Positions 47,641 to 59,029 of a DNA stretch of 64,000 nt are shown in pieces (position 1 is the first letter of the stretch; every line of letters begins with the position of its first letter). A model generated the notes under the pieces. The model ran no database searches and was not told where the DNA came from. It worked only from the letters and a program-made list of their open reading frames with translations. Source of the stretch: Cryptomeria japonica (Eukaryota > Streptophyta > Pinopsida > Cupressales > Cupressaceae); contig NC_081408.1 in assembly GCF_030272615.1 (NCBI RefSeq), forward strand, positions 767,223,330-767,287,329, given 5' to 3'. Position numbers and translations under genes: made by a program.

Positions 47641-48815
47641 TCAGAAGGTTGAAGAAGAATTTTGATCCCTTATCGCCAAATTTAAGCCAATGATGTCGGG
47701 CTCTAACAATAGCCCCTCTAATCTTAACCTATTGGTGTTGCCTAAGAGTGTCCCTTGCCTTAGCCAGATGAGTAAGAAGCTCATCGTTATCAGGAGAAAG
47801 TTGCAGTTTTTCCTCAAGATTAAGAAGATTGCAGGAAAGGGATTTCTCAAGGAGTCTGAAGTCCATAGCCTTTTTTTGGCCAAAGGTTTGGAGGATTTTC
47901 TGCCATGCAGAAATGTTGTGGATCCATCTAGCAGTGGGCGAAAGGAGGTGCTCATCATTGGAGTTAAGTATTTGATCATGTTGATAGCCGAGAGAACCAT
48001 TGGATCCTTAAGAAGGGAGGTGTTAAGCGGGAACTTCCTACTTGGGCAAGCAGGGGAAAGGGAGGTATTGGTGATCTTAATTTGGGAAACAATAGGATGG
48101 TGATCTGAAATAGTAGCAGGCCGGATGCAAAGCAAATTGCCATGATCAGTAGGCACAAGGGAAAAGAAGTTCATATTAATATATAAGTGGTCGAGTCTGG
48201 AGTAGATTCTATTGACTCCCTTCTGATAATTACACTAGGTTTACCAAACACCATCATGGTTGCTTTTGTTACCGACAAGAGGGTCGAGTAGGTCCTTGTG
48301 TTGAATGAGTCTATCCCAATGAGGTTTTTCAAAAGGTTTCCACTCAAAGGGGTTACCTCCGGACTTATCCTCTTGATGCTCGATCATATTGAAATCGCCA
48401 CCAATTAACCAGGGTACATCACTAAGAGATGCAAGATAATCCCAGAGGTTATTGCTATCCTTATAGTCATTGGGGGCATACATAACGCATACCCCAAAGT
48501 AGAAATTATTAGAAGTGAAGGTGGCCCAAACAACCCTATTACAGGGGGAGAGACCACTTTGGGTGAGGTGTTTTCTCCACTTATTATTGATAAGAAGACC
48601 AACGCCACCCTACCTTTGGGGTGGTCTGAGCATATTGTAATCATGTCTTTCCAGATGTAGTCCAAACAAATTTCAAGATTAAGATTAGTAGTTTTAAGCT
48701 CTTGCAACATAAGGAAATCAATATTTTTAATCGAGCTAAGGTAGTCTCTAATGACATACTTCCTGTCTAGGGCTTCTAGACCTCTAACATTCCAAGAGAC
48801 ACACCTCATCGTCAT
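47641..48815 (-). pseudogene. LINE B1 ORF2 endonuclease
   Basis: Starts at ATG 48815 (MTMRCVSWNVRGLEALDRK), 13 bp after the ORF1 stop. All main endonuclease motifs are visible: SWNVRG, LMLQELKTT, MYAPND, WLIGGDFNMIEHQ, RLDHLYIN, and ISDHHPIVSQ. One frame change near 48600 and a stop near 48242 interrupt it. It would nick target DNA; the preserved motifs suggest loss of function was recent compared with LINE A. Confidence 0.92.
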
Positions 48816-48828
48816 AAATGAATAGGGG

Positions 48829-50537
48829 TTACTTACTGGTAGGATGACCCTTATTCTTGGATCCAATTGGGTGTCCAAGTTTCTTGACCAGAGCCTCAGG
48901 GGGCTCTTCTCCATCCTCTCCGGAAGCAAGTTCCATCTGTGCTTCCGCGTGAGGAGGGGGGAGTTCTTTGCTCAATGTGTAGAGTACTTGCGAATAGAGA
49001 GAAGAGTCTTCCTCTATGGCAGGGATGACATGAATGTCAGAGTCGTGTTCAATTTCATTAAGCCTATTAAGAATAGGGAGCATACTTTGACTAATATTGA
49101 TTACATTACTAGGGAAGGGATTAGCGAGAACACTGAGCGTGGTTCCACATCCATTAGGAGTGCAAATCATACTCAGAGGTCTAACTAATCCTTCATCAGT
49201 AATGGAACAAGTATTAATCAGCTCCAGATTTTCAAAGGCTCGAATGATGGTTTTGACCACATAATTAAAACCAGTTTTATTCGCAGAGGACCGAGTGACC
49301 ATTTCATGATCGACGATAGGCTCATTCTTCTTATTCTTGTTAACCTCTAGTGTTTTGAGTGCATTATTATTTTGAGCACTTTTCCTTCTGTGTTTTTTTG
49401 ACTTGCGAGTAACCGTTTGGAATTCATCCTGCTCACTTTCGAGTTGCTCCAAGGCTTGGATAATCGGGGAATGAGGATGAGGGTCGACGTTAAACTTGCG
49501 AAAATGAGGGTTGAGGTCTAAGTTCTCAGAGGCAAGGATAGTGAGGTTGGAGGAGGGGTAAAAAGTATTAGCGGCATTGGTAGGGAGAGGGTCCACAGGG
49601 GACGCATTATCAGGGGGGACCAATGGACCAGAAGGAGCTAAGGCTTCGACAGGGGTGGAGTTGTTCATCTTATGTCTGGTGTTTCTCCTGATGATAGGGC
49701 AACTACTTCTCAGGTGCCCTTCCCTTTTGCAAAGAAAATATGCATTCAACCCCCCAAGAACTTCGACAAGGCATGAAAAATCCTCGTCCTCAATGTTAAG
49801 ATTGAGCGCTTTAGGGATGTCTATACTAGGTTTAAGAGAGATCAAGATACAAGAATCTAAGTGTGGGATGAGTCTGGAGGACTCATCGATTTGGATAACC
49901 TTGCCAATAGGCTCCATCACCTATGGGATAAACTTCCAGAGAAATGGTGGAATGTTTTTGAGCAAGACCCACCTAGGGCATGAAAGTGCTAAGACTTCTT
50001 CGCATATGGCTTTAGGGGTCCATCCAAGGGCACAGAAGGAGGTTTTCCCAACCGCCCAGTATTATTTTTTAAGAACCTCAACTTGCATCTCATGGTTACC
50101 AAACAAGATGACAAACAAGCCTTTCTGAATTTGACGACAGAAAGAGATTTTAAAGCCTAACTTTAAATTCCAATAATTATGAAACCAGTCATCCATAAAT
50201 TTCCTTGGGGGACATTTTTCAATATCAACTGAAGCAAATAAAATAGTAGTCTCCTTAAGCCTATTCTTCTCCTATACAATTTCATTAATCATGGAGCTAT
50301 TAGGAGAAATGAGAATAGCATCAGTGTCAGAATCAGGATCCTTACCTTCATGATGGCCCCTTTGTTGCTGCAGGAAGCCACAAATCTGGCATGATCCGCA
50401 ATTGCCTCAGAAGCCCTAGACACGACATCTCTAAATGATGGTTTAATGGCAGGATTAGGGTTAGGGAGATCCATATTAGGGGCAGATTTATCGATCCTAG
50501 GGGGTACAATAAATGCACCATCCGACTCAGGCTCCAT
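48829..50537 (-). pseudogene. LINE B1 ORF1 (DUF4283-type, zinc knuckle)
   Basis: Starts near MEPESDGAFIVPPRIDKS (50537). A DUF4283-like region at 49921-50280 includes WFHNYWNLKLGFKI, GLFVILFGNHEMQVE and LALSCPRWVLLKNIPPFLW. It continues at 49920 with IGKVIQIDESSRLIPHLDS. The zinc knuckle YFLCKREGHLRSSC has Tyr in place of the first Cys. A long low-complexity tail with a basic patch (RKSKKHRRKSAQ) ends at 48829. At least three interruptions between 49920 and 50340. ORF1 binds element RNA in the LINE particle. Confidence 0.85.
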
Positions 50538-50785
50538 TAAGAGTCGAAGGGAGTACAGTTGGAATAAATGAAGTAAGCGGGAGGAAAGAAAACCAAAAAA
50601 AAGTAAGAGCAGGGAGAGTTGCTAAATTCAAACCATGTGGAGGAGGGAGACCTCCTCCACAACACCAGTTGGAGTGCTTTGCAGCATCGGGAGGTGAGTC
50701 AAAGATGCCAGCTATACGCGCAGGACCATCGAGCTCAGGACACTGACCCCCAAGAAAGTGCAGGGAGTTTCAACGAACAGTTCGC

Positions 50786-50798
50786 ATGTGAATTGTTT
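50786..50798. repeat. target-site copy between LINE B1 and B2
   Basis: atgtgaattgttt, 13 bp shared with the two outer copies; lies between the 5' end of B1 and the A-tail of B2. Confidence 0.9.
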
Positions 50799-51457
50799 TT
50801 TATTAAAATAAATGGGTTTTATCATGATAGAAATTAAATCCAACACCAAAAAATAAAACCGGAAACTAATCAGAGTCTAAACAACTACCAAACGGTTATA
50901 GAAATAGGGGAAACACCCCACAACTCTAACAATAAACGAAACCAAAGAAAAAAAGCAATAAGAAGAAACAAAAAAAAATACAAGAGCTTTCATGAGCTCA
51001 GTGTTCTTCTGGATTATGTTCTTGTTAATATCTTTGAGCTCTTGCATGATGATTCTCGAGTTGCTCCTCTCCTTATTCTTGCTTAAGGTCCAGGTAGAGG
51101 GACCCTTAGAAGTCTGCATTTCAGTATCTTGTGTGTTTATCTCGTGAGAGTATGGGCTTTCTATATAGTTATTTTGACATTAACTCTTTTAAGACCTTCC
51201 ACACTATTATGCATTGCCTCTGTGCTAATTTCCACCAACCCCTTGAATTTGCCTTTTATTTCCTCAATGTTTTTTTTTCAGATGGGCAATTCTTGACTCA
51301 TGCTCGATATTCATAGCCCTAATATCTTCTACTTATTTTTGAGTTATCTTCAAGAGCCTTTGAGATTTGTCTAGCCAAGGGTTTTGTGTGAAACTATTAA
51401 TGATATCCTTGATGCCTTGTTTAAGGAGGTCAATTTCATTGATCACCCAGCCAAAAC
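50799..51457 (-). mobile_element. LINE B2, 5'-truncated 3' end
   Basis: About 660 bp on the same strand as B1. It ends at 50799 with TTTATTTTAATAAAAA, a plant LINE 3' end, preceded by about 250 bp of untranslated sequence. The upstream half encodes a lysine/glutamate-rich helical tail with stops (for example IIMQELKDINKNIIQKNTEL), similar in style to the C-terminus of B1 ORF2. 5' truncation is typical of incomplete target-primed reverse transcription. Confidence 0.85.
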
Positions 51458-51473
51458 ATTATGTGAATTGTTT
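51458..51473. repeat. target-site duplication, outer right copy
   Basis: attatgtgaattgttt, identical to 44586-44601. Confidence 0.93.
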
Positions 51474-51860
51474 ATTAATTTGCTTAAAAGAATTTTTATA
51501 TTTATGATTGAGGGTTAATATGCAATAAATATAAATGAAAAATGTTTTTCATAATTTTTATTTTAGATTTCACACAGAAGAAAACTTATGATACCCTCAC
51601 ACTAATCGAATACTATAGAGTCTGGTGAAATGATGAAAATATAGAATAGAGAAGAAACTGTTATATTCAAACACCACTATAAGACAGCACACATTGTCAA
51701 ATATCATCTTCCCCGTGCACAAGATTATCTTTTAAATAGTTGTCATGTTTCAAAGTGTAAAGTATATTATCTACATGTCTTTAACTCTACCATATGCAAG
51801 TCAATTTGCAGCTTTGTATGACTATGATATTCATATTATCCTGTTTCAAAAATGTTCATA
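51474..51860 (-). repeat. interspersed repeat R, inverted copy R5, second part
   Basis: Minus-strand match to R3 40000-40290: 'ttcaaacaccac', 'ttgtcatgtttcaaagtgtaaa', 'caatttgcagctt'. The exon-like block of R is not present beyond 51860. Confidence 0.75.
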
Positions 51861-52654
51861 AAATCGTCATAAAGTTTTAAATTTATTCTGGAAAGATATG
51901 CAATAGTTATTCTAATCGTAATTTATAGTATGTTAATCTATAAAGAGGAGGATAATCAAAGGCAGGTGATCTAAGAGTTGTAAAAATTCCATGTAAACCT
52001 ATGAAAAAAATATTTAGAGCCTATGTGCTGCTTGAAAGAGCTTTGGTAGAGCTAATCTTTTCTTGTCTTAGTTTTTCAATTATTGTTTTGCTATTAGTTT
52101 TTTTGTTAGTATTCTGATGTTTATCTTATATGAAACTATCTATTGTAAAGGATATCAAGATCCCTTCAAAATCTATTTTATCTATACAACAAAAAGCAAT
52201 GAGACAATTAATACATAGAAAAATGAATAAAGGATATAGGGAGGGTGCATGACACAAAATATTGAGAGAACGAGACAAAATGTGAGTTCTACAAGCTATA
52301 TGGTCACCATTTTGTGTCCCACCATTGTACTAATATTCCTCATCATGACATTTTTTTCATTGACAGATCATATTCCAATGATGGGAATGAACCATTAGGA
52401 AAGGAGAATATAAAATGAAAGGAAGATTATTGGGTCCAAAAGACAAGGAGGTATATATGGTGAGAATCTGCCAAGAAGAAAGCAGGTTGCAAGGTGAGGC
52501 ATAGGAATATGTGCAATTAAAACAAAAAAAATATGATATAAGAAGAAGGTCATAATGTATGTGGTTGTGCAGATAGTGGTAGCTAAGAGAAAATAATGTA
52601 ATTCTTTCTTCATCATATGTGTGGTGGGTTGTCAAATAACAATATTAAAAGGCT
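51861..52654. other. no recognisable feature
   Basis: AT-rich. The minus-strand open frames at 52357-52635 have no family resemblance. Confidence 0.45.
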
Positions 52655-53965
52655 AGCAAAGAGTGTTGAGACTTGCAAAAAATAAAGGAACAAATAGAGT
52701 GTGTGGATGATGAAGTTGGAGTAGAATTACATGGAAAAAAGATGGAGTAAGATAGCCCAATGGTGATTGGGTGTGAAGAAATTTGATGAAAGAGAAATAT
52801 AAGAAGAGGGCATAGAAAACAAAAAGTTTGGAGAGATGTTTCTAAAAGAAATTAGAGTTAATTAATATATGAATTTTAGGGAAAGAATTTATAGATGAAA
52901 CTGTGGGAAGTGTTAAGTTAGGTTGTAGATATATGTGCTTTTATTTTGAATATAGATATCAAATAAAATGATGAGTGTATTTGTTTCATGTTGTGTGCAA
53001 TCTTCATCTAATGTTTATTGAGTTAGCGAGAAGAGATAATCTACCTATAAGAGTTTTAGAAAAGGTAGTTCTTATTATATGTAATAAGGTAGGAATGAGT
53101 CCTCTTGCACCACTTAACCTCAGTTAGAGGGTAATGAACACACACTATTATTATTTGATTTGAGGATGTTTTACATCATCTTTTCTAGCTAGTATTTTCT
53201 CATTTCTACTTTCATATTTTATAAACTTCAAACTCACCATGCTAGTATTTTTTTAAAATACACCAAATTCTTTAAGTTTTGATAAACAAATTATAAATTA
53301 CGGTGTATGAATTCAATTATACATCTTATCAAAATAATAATGTCTTTCTTTGTTACCTTTAGATCTTATACTCAGCCCAAGACACTACTTGATTCATAAT
53401 CACAGTCCTCTCTAGTTCTCTCTTATATTTAAATATGCAAGTTCCTTCCTTTACAATCTCTCTTTGTCTCTATGTTTAGAATTGGAGAGAGAGAAGCAAT
53501 ATTCTTAGAAGATGTTGCAAATGTGAGGGGGAGTTGCTTTTATATGCAACTAACACCTTTTCACAAGAACCCTTTTAGTAGAAGCTAACATAATATTATA
53601 TTTGTTAAGAGTTTATAGACAAAATTTAAAAATTTGAATATGGAGTCAAATCTGGATGACACTAGCACTAGGTGCTAGTGTCCAAGCCTTTTTGGAAATT
53701 CGATGATTCAAATAGAGAGGACACTAACTTGCTAATTTTTGGATTTTCATTTGACACCTTACAAGGACCAAGATGAGTGCTAAACATCATGTGAAATTAT
53801 ATAACTACTCAATTTATCATGCAACAATATATTAATTTATTTGTTTCAATTTCTCCCCATCTCTCTATAAATTTCTCTCTCTCTATGTGACTTTATATCT
53901 ATCTATGTATCTTCTCTTCTTTGTTTTTCTCTTTCTCTTTCTTTGGATCCTTGTAAGTGGATGCA
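52655..53965 (+). repeat. interspersed repeat S, copy S2
   Basis: Left two-thirds is a direct repeat of S1; the right third (53440-53965) is an inverted repeat of S3 (35745-36318). The longest S copy, so it joins what S1 and S3 show separately. Contains pyrimidine-rich runs near 53870-53945. Confidence 0.7.
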
Positions 53966-54029
53966 TAGTTAATATGAATCTATCACTTCTCCATTGAGAA
54001 CTTTATTGCAAAAACAACATCATTGCTAA

Positions 54030-54540
54030 ATAGAACTAACCCCCTTAACACTGGTTGGTGGAAGCTGAATTTAGACAGGTCATCTAGAGGCAACCTAGGT
54101 TGACCGGGAGGGGGTGGAATGATTAGAGACTCATGTAGCAGCCTCATCCTTGCCCATGTGGCAAATATTAGGATAGAAAATTTAAGCATGGTTGAAGTGG
54201 TAACCATTTACCATGAATTGATCATAGCCAAGGGAAATGGACTTATTTGTATCATTATTGAGGTGAATTGAGAAATACAATCATAATGCTTAGAAGGTCG
54301 ACAAAGCTAGATTATAAAACTAACCCTCTCATTGACAATGTCATGAGATCCTTCACTTTCTTGGAGACATCAGGCTCTACTGCATGAGACTAGAAGGCCA
54401 TTATGTGGCAGACAAGTTGGCGAGGATGGCTACATATGTTAAAAATTTCAAAATTTGGACTCACTTGCACGATATCCTGATGGAGGCTCATGCCATGATC
54501 TTGAAAGACTCATCACTGAATGATACATAATCCCAAAGTT
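54030..54540 (+). pseudogene. LINE E, RNase H relic
   Basis: WWKLNLDRSSRGNLG, then PGGGGMIRDSCSS and HELIIAKGNGL, then a worn tail HYVADKLARMATYVKNF. The layout follows plant L1 RNase H (DG.SRGNPG..G.G...RD; A...GL; ..AD.LA). Stops and frame breaks are frequent. No RT remains upstream; S2 ends just before it. Confidence 0.7.
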
Positions 54541-54679
54541 TGTTGTTTTGTACTTTCCCTTCTTTCCCCTTCCCTTTCCTTCTAGCTAAGTCGGAAGTAT
54601 TTAAAAATTATTGATGGTACTACCTACCAATGTATTCCCCAGGCTTGTCACTTTCTTAACTAGTTTTCTATATTGTGAC

Positions 54680-54883
54680 TATGGGTGGTAATTTGATTCA
54701 GACTGAGCCTGACAATTGCTTCAAGTTTAAGAATTATGCAGAGATTTGCAAAAAGGTGATCATAGGGAATTTAGATAATTCTGTTGAATAGATGACTAAC
54801 CATGACCCTAAGCTCTCTACTAATTTTCTTAATGCTTCGGATAATGAGAACGTGAAAATTTCCAGAGTTACTTTCACGGTTTT
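54680..54883 (+). pseudogene. small ORF after LINE E, unrecognised
   Basis: Starts ATG 54680 (MGGNLIQTEPDNCFKFKNYA), stop at 54787, and continues in the same frame with MTNHDPKLSTNFLNASDNEN up to the LTR edge at 54884. As with the ORF at 31713, it follows a LINE RNase H on the same strand. Cut off by the copia X2 LTR. Function unknown. Confidence 0.4.
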
Positions 54884-54969
54884 TGTGAGATTTTGCCAAG
54901 ATCAAGGGCACAATGAAAAGTATAAAAATAGAGACAAAAGAATGAGAAGAACAAACTATATTCTCATCG
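54884..54969 (-). mobile_element. copia X2 3' LTR, left part (interrupted by element G)
   Basis: 86 bp, the end of an LTR read leftwards, ending ...AAAATCTCACA. Joined to 62843-63207 it makes 451 bp, against 454 bp for the X1 LTR. Includes the G target sequence catcg at 54965-54969. Confidence 0.75.
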
Positions 54970-56234
54970 TGTAAAGCAGAAAAATTGAACCCTAGGTGTT
55001 CTCCCCCCACTCCAAGGAGAAAGGGGGTCACTAGGATTGACGGTTTTCACTTAGGAGGGACTTTACATTCAAAAGAGGGGTTGAAACCCACAAGATCCAA
55101 TCCCTCAAAATGCAAGACTGGATTCTAAATGAGTTTCAAGGGTTGAGACATCAAGGATACCCTCTTTTGTCAAGAATGTTGATAGAAAGATTGAACTAGG
55201 AATGCATGTAAAGTAAGAAAGATTCGCTTATAAATAGAGATAGGGATACGGGATGAAGCTGCGGACCTGGAATTAGTAGTAAAATGTCAAGATGATGCTG
55301 TTCTGCAAATTTGAGCGAAAGTTGACGGGATGATGCCACCCGGCGTGCACATGGTCCTCCGAAAAATCCGCGAAACGAAGGGGGATCTGTTCGTCTCAGC
55401 ACAAGGATTCCAAATCTTCAATTACAGCCACGTACCTGCAACCTACACACAGAAAAGAGAGGATGTTTGGGGGGTTAGGGATTAGGGGTTTACCTTTAGG
55501 TCAAACCCCGGTTTTGGAATTAACCAAGAAATGAGAATGATGTAAATGTAAATGTTTGTAATGTAAACAAGTACTGATACCTTGCTGTAAGAATGTTTGT
55601 ATTCTTACATGCGAAGGTGTAACGAATGTTGTATTTTGTATGTTGTAAGTGATCTCCTCTTCAATGGTTGAATCCTTGTCTTGAATGCAACACTTAGCCT
55701 TGAATGGAGACTTAGAATGCTCAATTGCTTGAAGGAATGCTTGAATGCTTGAATGTTTGAATGTTTGAATATTGCTTCCGCCTCTTGCTTGCATATATTT
55801 TCCTCTTTTTCTCTTGCCTCTTCAAATGGGAGGGCAAATGTAGTTTATATACTTGTCAATTAGGGTTGATAGACTGATTTTTCTGACCTTAGGCCGACCT
55901 GGAAACATTATTTCTTGAATTGCAAACTTAAAGACTTGATGCCCAAAAGAGACCAGGCCCAAAATAGGGCCAGGGACCAGGGTGCTGGGCGCCATGGTCC
56001 TGAGGGACTAGGGCACTGGGCACCATGGTCCTGAAGGACCAAGGCGCTGGGCGCCATGGTCCCACCTCTCAGGACAGCAGGGTGCAAGGAAGGATCAGGC
56101 CAAGGTGTAGAAATATGCAGTTTTTGGTGTCGTAAACAGGTTTCGGGGTCTCCATTCAAGTTCAACGTTGTGCCACCATTGTGAAGACCCAAATGCAGTC
56201 AAAATTGCAAGTGTCACAATTTTAGGACGCTACA
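54970..56234 (-). mobile_element. 3' LTR of element G
   Basis: 1265 bp. On the element strand starts TGTAGCGTCCTAAAATTG and ends ...CTTTACA. Contains three 31-bp units (55985, 56016, 56047) rich in GGGCGCCATGGTCC; the 5' LTR has two, which explains the whole length difference. Confidence 0.93.
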
Positions 56235-56256
56235 TGTAGCCCCCACTTTAGTGGGA
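56235..56256 (-). other. polypurine tract region of element G
   Basis: Minus strand ACTAAAGTGGGGGCTACA touching the 3' LTR; G-rich tract as expected for plus-strand priming. Confidence 0.7.
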
Positions 56257-56987
56257 GTATAAGCGTACGCCCATACTTCCGGTAAAGTACAAGGGAACAA
56301 CATTGAAAAAATTTCACCACGTCAAGAAGGCAAGATACAGCAAGCCCCTAGTGGACTAAGGATCTTATGACTTCAATTGACAAAGTAAAAGGGAAGATCA
56401 CGAGGGAGAACCATGACTGTCAGTAGTAAGGTTCCCTCACTATGAGTCATGCAAGAAAGATATCAAAAATTTTCAAGGCAAAGCTAAATTTTTCAAGAAA
56501 TTTTCAAGTATCTTGAAGAGATATGAATGGGGTGTATGCCCCCCTATGTTAAAGTGATCGCACATGCCTCATCGGGGATGATTGCTTTAAGGTAGTGATA
56601 CATATAGGAAATGAGAAGGGAAAGGAGCACGTTATCACAAGGATTTAGCCCCCAAGTGTGAGATAAGCCCAAGGATAATAGACACAAAACACAAAGCACG
56701 AGGTGACTTCACTTTCCTTGGGGTCAATATGCTATATGATAATTCATGTATATCATATGTATGTATGCATAATTGTTATTCATTCCCCAGTCAAGGAAGG
56801 TCACCTAGAAGAAGGGAAAACATGTGTCTTTTGAGTCAACATGAGATAGACCAAAAGAGATCACAATGCTTTGCATCGTCCTCAAGTAGACAACACTAAG
56901 GACAACAAATAGAAGAATGAGAATAACACATAGAAGAAGTAACAATAGAGATCAAGAGAGGAGGAGAAAATCTGCTATGCTAATGAA
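56257..56987. other. non-coding 3' interior of element G
   Basis: No open frame of note and no RT or integrase motif on either strand. This is where pol would be expected in an autonomous relative. Confidence 0.6.
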
Positions 56988-57430
56988 CTAGTCTAGCACG
57001 TCATCTACCCCGCGATCTTGCTGATCAATATTTCGGGAAGGTAGGAAACACGCTAGAGGAGGAACATCCAACACAGCAGACGGAGCTATCACAAGATCCA
57101 AACAAGGGCTATGTTCATGTTCCAAGCCACGTTGTTCTTGTCTAGGAGCTAGGATAAGTGCTTTAGAAAATTCGTTAGATAAATGGTTATCAACATCAAC
57201 ATATTCATATTCACTATCAGAAGAAAGAGGAGTAACATTTTCATCATGAATAACATTTTCATCTATATCATCATCAAGATTTATAGAAATAGGATCTTTA
57301 ACTCGCAAAGGATCAAGACCCTCATGCATCTTATGTTTAGGAGATTTTGGCTCAATTTCTGGCTGAGGAGAAAATGGAATAATACTAGCTGAAGGTGTTT
57401 TTGGGGATTGCAAAGTTTGAGAAGCAGCTG
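56988..57430 (-). pseudogene. element G, acidic C-terminal segment
   Basis: 141 codons in a different frame from the protease-like ORF: a proline/serine start (SPKTPSASIIPFSPQPEIE), then an acidic stretch (ISINLDDDIDENVIHDENV) and a C-terminus ending at 56988. Probably the natural end of the polyprotein, separated by a single indel near 57415-57430 from 57281-59029. No catalytic motif. Confidence 0.6.
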
Positions 57431-59029
57431 CCTGAGCTCGCGTTCATGTGCAGAACGATTTTGTCTAGTCTTAGTAGGAAGTTGAGAAGATTGAGGAGGA
57501 GGAATGTTCTCATCTTTATCACTTGGGTGTTTGGGTTGTGATCTCTTAGGTAGGATAATAGGAGTAGAAGAAGGTCTCTTCTCTCTATAAGAGGAAGGAG
57601 GAGGAACTGCTCCATATAAAGGAGGAATATCTGGTTTAGGAAAGAGACCAAGTCCATCATGATGAGGAGGTATAGGTCTACCTTTAGAAAGTGTATTAGG
57701 CATAGACATAGTCACATCCACAGGGATGGGTTGGGAATCTTCTTGAGGAAAGACATTAGTTTTATCTTTCAAAGGAAGAACTTCCTTTTCAAGAACGATA
57801 GGAATATCAAGTTTGGGTGTTCTAGGTTCACTTAGAGATAGGATAATATCTTTTTTCCACTTTTGATAAGATTTGAAAAGATGATCACTTCGCGGTGGAA
57901 GAGATTGGAATTGTTTAGGCCAGAAATAATCAATAGGAACGCTAGAAGTTCTTTCAGCTAGTTTAAAGAGACTATGATTGATAATAACCACTTCACCATT
58001 ATGGGGAAAATTCAAACACTTGTGAATAGGAGAAGCAATAGCTTTCATGGAAGATAGCCAAGGATAGCCTAGCTTCACACGAAATTGTTCGGACGATGGA
58101 ATAATAGCAAAGTTCACATCAAGGGATTTATTATGGACCTCAATAGGTAATGTAATAGAACCAATTGCAGGAGAACAAAATGCATCAAATAATTTCACAA
58201 CCACATTTGTTTCGTCATAGATCACTTGATTCAATTGCAAAGTAAAAAGAAATTCTTCAGTAATGATATTAACCATGCAAGAAGGATCAATAAGCACTCC
58301 ACGGCAAGGTGTATTCTTGACTTTTGCAACTATATATAAAGGACCATCAGGTACCCTAATAGTTTCACAAGAATCAAAGGTGATGGAAGGTTCTTCAGGG
58401 ATTTTCTGCTGTTCCACAAAGTTAATCACATTTGGAGTCATAGACACAAGATCATCGGGTGAGACAGAAGAATCATTAGTATCAATCGCATTAGAGGTAT
58501 GAGAAGGTAATGGATCAGTAAAAATCTTAAGATTTTGGTTAGGAGGAGCTACAGATGTATTGCCTTTATCATTCACACCAGAAACAGAGATAGTATTATT
58601 ATCAATCAAATCTTGAATTTTACCCTTTAAAGCAAAACATTTTTCAGTATCATGCCCAAGTTGACGATGAAATTGACAAAAAGATTTGTTATCAAAATAG
58701 GGTGAATTAATCTTTGCAGGATCTATTTTCTTTATAGGAGGGAGAGTAAGCACATTTTGTTCCAATAACTTATTCATAATACTATGCAATGATTCATTCA
58801 AAGGAGTAAACTTTCTTTCTTTCTTGAAAAACTTAGAAATAGGAGGCACACCTGATGCTGCATTCACATTGTTGTTGATGATGTTTTCATTGAATTTAAT
58901 GGACTCTCTATTCGGTTTAAAATTCCCAAATGGTTGTTGACTACTATCACCCTTATCACTCGAAGCCATAGGATTTGCTTGTTCCATTTGGCTCACAGTC
59001 AGTTGATAATTGTGAAGAGTTGCACACAA
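57431..59029 (-). pseudogene. element G, nucleocapsid and protease-like region
   Basis: Continuous with gag after one TAG (59030-59032). A zinc-knuckle-like motif FCQFHRQLGHDTEKCFALKG lies near 58630-58680 (C-x2-H...GHDTE-C, common in Tat/Ogre-like gypsy gags). A retropepsin-like stretch CRGVLIDPSCMVNIITEEF near 58270-58310 has Asp-Pro-Ser where these families have Asp-Thr/Ser/Gly-Gly, so activity is doubtful. VKLGYPWLSSMKAIASPIHK matches the end of such protease domains. A Pro-rich tail follows. Confidence 0.8.

Larger units (their letters stand above)
44602..50785 (-). mobile_element. LINE B1, near full-length, no RNase H
   Basis: About 6.2 kb, 3' end at 44602 with a run of As (seen as Ts to 44616), 5' end GCGAACTGTTCG at 50785. 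It carries ORF1 and ORF2 13 bp apart, with stops and frameshifts in both. No RNase H domain is seen after the zinc domain; instead a charged, coiled-coil-like C-terminus. Bounded by a 13-bp target duplication (50786-50798 and within 44586-44601). Less decayed than LINEs A, C and E. Confidence 0.92.

Noticed and set aside
48844-50128. Plus-strand frames opposite LINE B1 ORF1 (114 and 183 codons)
   Set aside because: Shadows of the real minus-strand ORF1; no domain and no start context.
57183-58502. Plus-strand frames within element G
   Set aside because: They lie opposite a recognisable gag-protease reading on the minus strand.
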